DNA of 37,635 nt, taken from the NCBI GenBank assembly GCA_030043315.1, contig JASHYA010000132.1, forward strand, positions 1 to 37,635, read 5' to 3'. Below, one piece after another: positions 31,984 to 37,635 of the stretch. The stretch is from Acidimicrobiales bacterium (GTDB lineage: Bacteria; Actinomycetota; Acidimicrobiia; Acidimicrobiales; RAAP-2). A program made the position numbers and the translations under genes. The notes beneath the pieces are model-generated. The model made no database searches and was not told the DNA's origin. It saw only the letters and a list, made by a program, of their open reading frames with translations. Every line of letters starts with the position of its first letter. Positions within the stretch are counted from its first letter, which is position 1.

Positions 31984-32925
31984 TCACCGACGGCCCGCGC
32001 CCGACCGGACCGGCCGTGGGAGCCCAGCGCTGCGTTCCTGTCCGGCGGCGGTCGCTCCGGCACCAGCGATCGCGGCCGCAACCGCGTGGGCGATCACGCG
32101 GTAGCCGGCCGGGGTGGGGTGGATGTTGTGGTCGGTGCACATCCACGTGTTCGCGCATGCGTTCAGGACGGCGTGGAACCCGAGCCGCCCTCTCGAGGCT
32201 GGCGCGTGGGCGACGACCGCACCTGCAGCGGTGTAGGCGGCGGCGAGGGCGTCGTTCAACCGGTCGAAGACGCCGACCGTCTCCTGGGCGAAGCCCACGT
32301 GCCCGAAGAGCGCGTCCGCCACGTACGGGTCCGCATGCTGGAGGCCGACCATGACCAGATCCGGGCCGCCAGCCGCGCGCAGCTCCGCCAGGATGCTGGG
32401 GATCGCCGTGGAGATCCGGCTCAGTGCGGCGTCGACGCAGGCTTCGTCGACCGTGTGGTGCACGAGGCACGGCCAGATGTCGTTGAAGCCGAGGTCGACG
32501 GTGACGAAGGCGACATCACCCTCGTGGGCCTTGATGAAGTCCACTGCTGTGGCGACCTCCGAGCCCGCCACGTACCGGCACGCCCCGTCGCCGTCGAGGG
32601 CTCCCTGTGCCGTGATGCCCGGGCAGCCGAAGTCGACGAGCCGGAGCCCGGGCCAGCGGCTCTGTTCGCGCCTCGTGAGATCGTCGGCATACCCCTGATC
32701 GGTCCGCACCCCGTGACGGTCCCACGGGACGGGCTGGACCCCGACGGCCTCGGACGCGCCGATCGCGACGTACCAGGGCCCCGGCCGCACGGGGATCGCT
32801 TCGCCGGCTCCCGCCGCCGTCGCTGAGCCTAGGAGAACGGCGAGCGCGATCACCGTCCCGCAGGCTGCCAGCGAGGCGCGAGCGGCGAAGTGCCGTCGAG
32901 ATGGACCCGGTATCCGCCGACCCAC
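31984..32925 (-). CDS. Secreted SGNH/GDSL-family hydrolase
   Basis: The GTG ending at 32925 gives a 313-residue product with a signal peptide (RRIPGPSRRHFAARAS, hydrophobic core, cleavage after GSATAAGA). The catalytic blocks are YVAIGASEAVG (nucleophile Ser in GAS instead of GDS), DLGFNDIW (the Gly-x-Asn-Asp block) and DHNIHPTPAGY with the Asp-His pair. It should be an extracellular esterase or lipase. It runs convergent to the acyltransferase gene with 22 bases between stops. AT3 and SGNH domains often act together, so a link to the acylated product is possible. The frame open further to 33387 is antisense to the mutase gene and is ignored. Confidence 0.87.
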   Translation of the reverse strand: MGRRIPGPSRRHFAARASLAACGTVIALAVLLGSATAAGAGEAIPVRPGPWYVAIGASEAVGVQPVPWDRHGVRTDQGYADDLTRREQSRWPGLRLVDFGCPGITAQGALDGDGACRYVAGSEVATAVDFIKAHEGDVAFVTVDLGFNDIWPCLVHHTVDEACVDAALSRISTAIPSILAELRAAGGPDLVMVGLQHADPYVADALFGHVGFAQETVGVFDRLNDALAAAYTAAGAVVAHAPASRGRLGFHAVLNACANTWMCTDHNIHPTPAGYRVIAHAVAAAIAGAGATAAGQERSAGLPRPVRSGAGRR

Positions 32926-33081
32926 TGAAATGAACGTAGCGGACGCGTCCCTCGCCGGCCCAATACCGGGGTCGTCGTGCCGGTGACGGCGCCGGGCGGC
33001 CGATCCGTCCGAGGAGGAGGCGGAGCCCTGCCCACCAGTTGTGCCACGTGGCCGGTGCAGCGCGCCGCATAGCCTGGATCC

Positions 33082-34674
33082 GTGGCCGCGCGTGACGAGA
33101 TCACCCGCCGGACCGACTCGGGCATCGTGGTCCGGACGGTGTACGGCCCCTCCGACCTCGAGGGGTGGGACCCGGCGGAGCGGCTCGGCGAGCCAGGAAG
33201 GTACCCCTACACGCGCGGCGTCCACCCGGACATGTACCGGCGACGGCTGTGGACCATGCGCCAGTACGCGGGGTTCGGCACGGCCGATGCCACCAACGCG
33301 CGGTTCAAGTTCCTCTTGCAGCACGGCCAGACCGGGCTCTCCTGCGCGTTCGACCTGCCGACGCAGATGGGCTACGACTCCGACCACCCCCGAGCGGAGG
33401 GGGAGGTCGGCAAGGTCGGTGTCGCCATCGACTCGCTCGCCGACATGCGCCTACTCCTCGGCGGGCTCCCGCTCGACACGGTCACGACGTCGATGACGAT
33501 CAACGCGACCGCCGCCATCCTGCTTCTCCTCTACCAGCTGGTCGCCGAAGAGCAGGGCGTCAGTGGCCACAAGCTGGGCGGGACGATCCAGAACGACATC
33601 CTGAAGGAGTACGTCGCCCGCGGCACCTACATCTATCCGCCGCGACAGTCGATGCGCCTGGTCGTCGACACCTTCGCCTACTGCCGCGACCAGCTCCCGA
33701 ACTGGAACACCATCTCGATCTCGGGATACCACATCCGCGAAGCCGGCTCGACGGCGGTTCAAGAGGTCGCCTTCACCCTCGCGGACGGGATCGCCTACGT
33801 GGAGGCCGCGCTCGCGGCGGGGCTCGCGGTCGACGACTTCGCGCCGAGGCTGTCCTTCTTCTTCAACGCCCACAACGACCTCTTCGAAGAAGTCGCGAAG
33901 TTCCGCGCCGCCCGGCGGATGTGGGCACGGATCATGACCGAGCGCTTCGCGGCGGCGGACGACCGCTCCAAGGTGCTCCGGTTCCACGCGCAGACCGGGG
34001 GCTCGACGCTCACCGCGCAACAGCCGGAGAACAACATCGTCCGCGTCACCGTCCAGGCGCTCGCAGCGGCGCTTGGGGGCACGCAGAGCCTGCACACGAA
34101 CGGTTTCGACGAGGCGTTGGGGCTGCCGACCGAGCGTGCGGCGAAGCTGGCCCTCCGCACGCAGCAGATCGTCGGCTTCGAATCGGGCGTCGCCGACACT
34201 GTCGACCCTCTCGGAGGCTCCTACTACCTCGAGACGCTCACGGACGAAGTCGAGCGCGGCGCGCTCGCGTACCTGGAGCGGATCGACGAGTTCGGAGGTG
34301 CCGTGGCCGCCATCGAGGCCCGCTTCCTCCAGGAGGAGATCGAGGCCGCGGCGTACGCCTACGCCAAGGCCGTCGACGACGGGGAGAAGGTCGTCGTAGG
34401 GGTCAACCGCTTCGTCGACGAGGACGTGGAGGCCGCTGAGGTGTTCCCGGTCGACCCGGAGCTGCAGCGAGCGCAGGTGGAGCGTCTCGCCCATGTCCGC
34501 GCAGAGCGCGACGCGGGAGGTGTCGCTGCGGCGCTCGACGACGTGCGCGCGGCCGCCCGCGGCACCCAGAACCTCCTCGTCCCGATGAAAGTGGCGCTCC
34601 GGCGGATGGCCACGCTCGGCGAGGTCTCCGACGCCCTGCGCGACGAATGGGGCACCTACCGGCCCGGAGGGTGA
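33082..34674 (+). CDS. B12-dependent acyl-CoA mutase, large (substrate) subunit
   Basis: The 530-residue product matches the TIM-barrel subunit of the methylmalonyl-/isobutyryl-CoA mutase group. Key blocks are [20 protein letters not shown] followed by QYAGFGTA, then [56 protein letters not shown] and [19 protein letters not shown]. The C-terminal cobalamin-binding domain is absent, so a separate small subunit must exist elsewhere, as for isobutyryl-CoA or 2-hydroxyisobutyryl-CoA mutases. Substrate specificity cannot be fixed from sequence alone. The GTG at 33082 is close to the divergent SGNH gene, and no clear ribosome-binding site was found. Confidence 0.92.
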   Translation: MAARDEITRRTDSGIVVRTVYGPSDLEGWDPAERLGEPGRYPYTRGVHPDMYRRRLWTMRQYAGFGTADATNARFKFLLQHGQTGLSCAFDLPTQMGYDSDHPRAEGEVGKVGVAIDSLADMRLLLGGLPLDTVTTSMTINATAAILLLLYQLVAEEQGVSGHKLGGTIQNDILKEYVARGTYIYPPRQSMRLVVDTFAYCRDQLPNWNTISISGYHIREAGSTAVQEVAFTLADGIAYVEAALAAGLAVDDFAPRLSFFFNAHNDLFEEVAKFRAARRMWARIMTERFAAADDRSKVLRFHAQTGGSTLTAQQPENNIVRVTVQALAAALGGTQSLHTNGFDEALGLPTERAAKLALRTQQIVGFESGVADTVDPLGGSYYLETLTDEVERGALAYLERIDEFGGAVAAIEARFLQEEIEAAAYAYAKAVDDGEKVVVGVNRFVDEDVEAAEVFPVDPELQRAQVERLAHVRAERDAGGVAAALDDVRAAARGTQNLLVPMKVALRRMATLGEVSDALRDEWGTYRPGG

Positions 34675-34680
34675 GCCCGG

Positions 34681-34740
34681 CTCAGGTCGCGTCAGGTCAC
34701 GTCAGGTCGCGTCAGCTCACGTGAGGTCACGTCGGTCACG
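34681..34740. repeat. Decamer tandem repeat (about six units) between convergent genes
   Basis: Six ten-base units resembling GTCAGGTC(G/A)C run from 34681 to 34740. The first three are nearly perfect and the later ones drift. A CTCACGTGAG palindrome (34716-34725) is embedded. The array begins six bases after the mutase stop and ends 31 bases before the LuxR gene's stop. Confidence 0.8.
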
Positions 34741-34771
34741 AGATGTCCGCGGACGGAGCGCCGGCAGCCGG

Positions 34772-35866
34772 TCAGCGGGCACTGAAGACGGCATCGGTGG
34801 CCGCCGCGATCGCCGCGCTGCGACTGACGACGCCGAGCTTGCGGTAGATGTGCTGGAGATGCTTGCTGAGCGTCGACGACCTCACGTCGAGCTGGCGTGC
34901 CGCTTCCGAAGTCGAGAGGCCCCGCATCATCAGCGCGAGGATCTCGGCCTCGCGTGACGTGAGGCCGAGCCGGCGGAGCTCGGTTGCGACGCGTTCGGGC
35001 TCCTGCTCGTCGACGGCCAGGACGTCGGGCCGCTCCCCGCCGCCCGGAAGGAACCGGACGACCAGCTGGCGGTCGGCGTCGCCGCTCACGAGCGGCCGGT
35101 GGATCCTCGGGCGGCCGTCGTCGAACGTGCGATGCCGCTCCTCTGCGACCCAGTCCGCCACCGGTTCGGGCAGGCTGCCCGCACGCGGTGCTCCGAAGTG
35201 CCTGGCGAGCGCCACCTGCGCGCGCGGCGAAGCCCGGGTGTCGACCCCGGCCTTGCCGAGGACCACGAGCGCGCGGCCGGACTCGGCGAGGACGTCTTCG
35301 ATCCCGCGAAGCACGGTCAGCAGCTGCGCGTTGCGGTAGGTCTGGGCGAGGTGAGGACGAAGCGCGTCGAGCAGCCGCACATCGTCGTCGGAGAAGTCGC
35401 GGCTTTCGCGGTTCAATGCGAAAGCGACGGTGACCGGGTCTTTGATCGCGAGGGCCATGGCGAGCTGGTACTCGACGTGCAGGTGTTGGTACACCTGCTG
35501 GTAGAGGGCGAGCTCATGGAGTTCGTCGGCCGTGACGAAGTCGGACAGACGGTGCGCGCTCCGGTCACCCGTCGTCTCCTGGTGTCGAAGGATCGGGTTC
35601 TCCAGGACGAGCCGAGGGAACGCCTGTTCGTCCGCGCCGCCGTGCGGCGTTCCGAGCGGCCACTCGCAGAAGTAGGCGGTGTTCGTCGAGGTGTCGAGCT
35701 CGTTGTACGAGGCGTGGTCGAAGTCGACGGCCATCGAGACGGCCTCGAGCGCCAGGTAGCCGAAGGACCCGGCGTCGTCGATCTCGTCGAGCGCGCCGAT
35801 CACGCGCAGGACGGCCTCCGGGTCCACCCCCACCGCGCCCCCGGCGCGATGGAGCGAGCTTTCCAT
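34772..35866 (-). CDS. LuxR-family transcriptional regulator
   Basis: The 364-residue protein starts at the ATG ending at 35866. It has a long N-terminal sensor-like region without a recognised motif; a GAF-like fold is possible. The C-terminal LuxR helix-turn-helix is LTSREAEILALMMRGLSTSE followed by AARQLDVRSSTLSKHLQHIY, at about residues 300-355. It is a DNA-binding activator or repressor. It lies 68 bases downstream of the M20 gene on the same strand and may regulate the carboxylase/M20 genes. The open frame further upstream (to 36379) is Arg-rich and is not coding. Confidence 0.85.
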   Translation of the reverse strand: MESSLHRAGGAVGVDPEAVLRVIGALDEIDDAGSFGYLALEAVSMAVDFDHASYNELDTSTNTAYFCEWPLGTPHGGADEQAFPRLVLENPILRHQETTGDRSAHRLSDFVTADELHELALYQQVYQHLHVEYQLAMALAIKDPVTVAFALNRESRDFSDDDVRLLDALRPHLAQTYRNAQLLTVLRGIEDVLAESGRALVVLGKAGVDTRASPRAQVALARHFGAPRAGSLPEPVADWVAEERHRTFDDGRPRIHRPLVSGDADRQLVVRFLPGGGERPDVLAVDEQEPERVATELRRLGLTSREAEILALMMRGLSTSEAARQLDVRSSTLSKHLQHIYRKLGVVSRSAAIAAATDAVFSAR

Positions 35867-35934
35867 GGACCCGCAACGGTAATCCTCGTGCGTCGCGCGC
35901 TGCGCGATGGACGGCGAGCCGCAAACCGGTTCCT

Positions 35935-37125
35935 TCAGGCAAGCAAGTGGTCGCGGAGGTCCCGCTTCGTCGCCGCGTCGATCGCCGTCCATGCCATGGC
36001 CGTTGCAGCGTCGTGGACCGCGAGGTCCGCGGAGGGGGTGACGCACGCCGCGGCGAACGCGTGCTGATGGTTGACCGCACCGTTGCTGTCGATCGCGATC
36101 AGCGGGTGGATCGTCGGGACCCGCAGCGACACATTGGCCATGTCGGTGGAGAACGTCGGGAGCGGCGCCCCTTCGTCGTCGAGGGCGAAGCGACGCCCGA
36201 GCGCTTCGGCGTTCGAGCGGTACGCAGCCAGAAGTGCGGGGTCGCTCTCCATGTGCGAGTAGGGAGGCGACAGCTCTTCGTACGCGACGGTCGCGCCCGT
36301 TGCGTGCGCGCCGGCGTCGAAGCAGGCGCGCACTCGGGCGTCGAGCTGCTCGAGATCGGCGAACGTCGACGTGCGGCACATGAAGCGGCCGCGCACGCGC
36401 TCAGGGATGACGTTCGCCGCGACGCCGCCCTCGAGCACGACGCCATGGACCTGGTCACCCGGCCGGAGCTGTTGGCGCAGGAGGCCGATCGCCACCTGCG
36501 AGATCGTCATGGCGTCGAGCGCGTTCACCCCCTCCCAGGGTGCCGCCGACGCGTGCGCCTCTCGCCCGGAGAATCCAACGTCGAAGTGGGAGACGGCCAG
36601 GCACCGTCCCGCAAGGCGTTCGTTCGGCCAGGGGTGGACCATCATCGCCGCGTGCACGCCGTCGAACGCGCCGCGCTCGAGCATGAGGATCTTGCCACCC
36701 CCGCACTCCTCGGCAGGCGTCCCGAGAACGAGGACGGTGAGGCCCGCTTCGTCCGCGACCTGCGCGAGCGCGAGGCCGGCCCCCACGGCGGCGGCGGCGA
36801 TGACGTTGTGGCCGCAGGCGTGACCCACGTCGGGCAGCGCGTCGTACTCGGCGCATACGGCGACGACCAGCGGACCAGAGCCGGCCCGGGCGGAGAAGGC
36901 GGTCGGCATGCCGTAGGCGCCAGCCGTGACGTCGAAGCCCTCCAGCATCTCCGCGACCGCCGCCGCGGACCGGTGCTCCTCGAACCAGGTCTCGGGATGT
37001 GCGTTGAGGTCGTGGCTCAGGGCGATCAGGTCGTCCATGTGCCGGTCGACAACGGACCCCGCCTGCTCCTTTGCGTTCGCGTTCGTTGTGTCCACGGTGG
37101 CGATCCTCGCGTTCGGTGCGTCCAC
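35935..37125 (-). CDS. M20-family amidohydrolase (AbgB/M20D-like)
   Basis: The 396-residue zinc hydrolase has the metal motif ALPDVGHACGHN, the catalytic Glu pair GTPAEECGGG, the dimerisation-domain motif FSGREAHASAAPWEGVNALD, and the C-terminal TDMANVSLRVPTIHP with the last His. Members cleave amide bonds of N-acyl amino acids or p-aminobenzoyl-glutamate. The GTG start (37125) is four bases after the carboxylase stop, which indicates one operon. Internal starts cannot be excluded. The substrate is unknown. Confidence 0.9.
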   Translation of the reverse strand: MDAPNARIATVDTTNANAKEQAGSVVDRHMDDLIALSHDLNAHPETWFEEHRSAAAVAEMLEGFDVTAGAYGMPTAFSARAGSGPLVVAVCAEYDALPDVGHACGHNVIAAAAVGAGLALAQVADEAGLTVLVLGTPAEECGGGKILMLERGAFDGVHAAMMVHPWPNERLAGRCLAVSHFDVGFSGREAHASAAPWEGVNALDAMTISQVAIGLLRQQLRPGDQVHGVVLEGGVAANVIPERVRGRFMCRTSTFADLEQLDARVRACFDAGAHATGATVAYEELSPPYSHMESDPALLAAYRSNAEALGRRFALDDEGAPLPTFSTDMANVSLRVPTIHPLIAIDSNGAVNHQHAFAAACVTPSADLAVHDAATAMAWTAIDAATKRDLRDHLLA

Positions 37126-37129
37126 GGCG

Positions 37130-37635
37130 TTAGTCGACGACGGCGACCACGTCGCCGGTGCCGACCGAGTCCCCGGCTGCGACGCGGAGCTCCTTCACCA
37201 CGCCGTCGCGTTCGGCACTGATGGCGTTCTCCATCTTCATGGCCTCCAGGATGCAGATCGTCTGGCCGGCCTGGACGGAGTCACCGACGGCCACCAGCAC
37301 CTTCACGACGGTGCCCTGCATCGGGACGGTGACCACGCCCGACCCGGCCCCCGGCGTCGACGTGTGCGCGGCGTGGAGACGTGCGCGCCCCGGCGCTCGG
37401 GCCCCGGCCGTGACCTGCGGGGCGGCCCCCGCGGGAGGATTGGCGGGGACCCACAGCTTCAGCCGGTAGCGGCGTCCGTCCACCTCGGCCGTGACCTCAC
37501 GTGCCTCCAGCTCCTCGGCTGCCCCCGGAGGGGCCGGAGCCTCCGTGTCGGCTGCGTTCGTCGCGAGATGGGAGAGATCGAGACGCTCCTCGACCCACCT
37601 GGTCGAGTGGCGCGCCCGCGCGAAGTCCGGATGCG
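37130..37635 (-). CDS. Acyl-CoA carboxylase alpha subunit, C-terminal part with biotin carrier
   Basis: The frame is open to the right edge, so only the last 167 residues are seen. The distal part reads STRWVEERLDLSHL, which is the usual end of the biotin carboxylase half of actinobacterial acetyl/propionyl-CoA carboxylases. Pro/Ala-rich and beta-rich segments follow, ending in a biotinyl domain VPMQGTVVKVLVAVGDSVQA with the biotinylated Lys in EAMKMEN. The protein carboxylates biotin for transfer to acetyl-CoA, propionyl-CoA or another acyl-CoA. It is linked by a four-base gap to the M20 gene. The mutase encoded nearby (33082) would be a logical partner if the substrate is propionyl-CoA. Confidence 0.9.
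   Translation of the reverse strand, partial: HPDFARARHSTRWVEERLDLSHLATNAADTEAPAPPGAAEELEAREVTAEVDGRRYRLKLWVPANPPAGAAPQVTAGARAPGRARLHAAHTSTPGAGSGVVTVPMQGTVVKVLVAVGDSVQAGQTICILEAMKMENAISAERDGVVKELRVAAGDSVGTGDVVAVVD

Noticed and set aside
34683-34740. CRISPR array
   Set aside because: The repeats are ten bases with no spacers and no cas genes nearby.
35947-37221. 424-codon plus-strand open frame
   Set aside because: Antisense to the M20 amidohydrolase, which has a full set of zinc motifs.

Overview
The window is high-GC DNA of actinobacterial character. It has many GTG and TTG starts, GTGA stop/start overlaps and strong G+C bias at third codon positions. The gene families (acyl-CoA mutase, acyl-CoA carboxylase, acyl-ACP thioesterase, short leader ORFs) suggest a soil or aquatic member of the Acidimicrobiia or a related class. 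No rRNA, tRNA, CRISPR array, transposase or phage gene was seen. The lineage is inferred from gene content only.

Layout. Positions 1-3879 hold the end of a FAD amino-acid oxidase, a degenerate tail of a second such oxidase, and a polar amino-acid ABC importer (binding protein, permease, ATPase). Positions 4066-9037 hold an acyl-ACP thioesterase, an SRPBCC protein, a BNR-repeat protein, a small cyclic-nucleotide-binding protein and an acyl-CoA synthetase. Positions 9068-15786 hold a LacI regulator with an inverted repeat in front, a 3-hydroxyisobutyrate-dehydrogenase-type enzyme, the E1 alpha and beta subunits of a 2-oxoacid dehydrogenase, a nitroreductase and a rhodanese-ThiF fusion. Positions 15787-22305 are a secretion island of lower coding density. 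It carries a G1 glutamic peptidase with three IPT/TIG repeats, a 1.2 kb stretch without a convincing gene, and three exported proteins sharing an Ala-Tyr-Phe motif after the N-terminal hydrophobic segment, which resembles TasA/CalY proteins.

Positions 22406-25803 are a minus-strand operon: an acyl-CoA-dehydrogenase-like flavoprotein, a PhnD/SsuA-type binding protein without a signal peptide, and a protein joining a Cys-less TusA-like domain to a ferritin-like diiron domain. A 237-nt leader with a five-codon ORF (MRLRR) precedes it. Positions 25996-27075 encode a K+ channel. Positions 27331-31961 are a plus-strand operon: histidine phosphatase, phosphosulfolactate synthase (ComA family), VOC protein, AMP-forming acyl ligase and membrane acyltransferase. 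A five-codon ORF (MRIRS) also precedes it. A secreted SGNH hydrolase lies convergent to its end. The right end carries a B12-dependent acyl-CoA mutase large subunit, a decamer repeat, a LuxR regulator, an M20 amidohydrolase and the end of a biotin-dependent carboxylase alpha subunit.

The two most unusual units are the predicted sulfolactate pathway leading to an acyl ligase and acyltransferase, and the flavoprotein / binding protein / TusA-diiron operon. Both plausibly concern organosulfur chemistry, and both have similar tiny leader ORFs.
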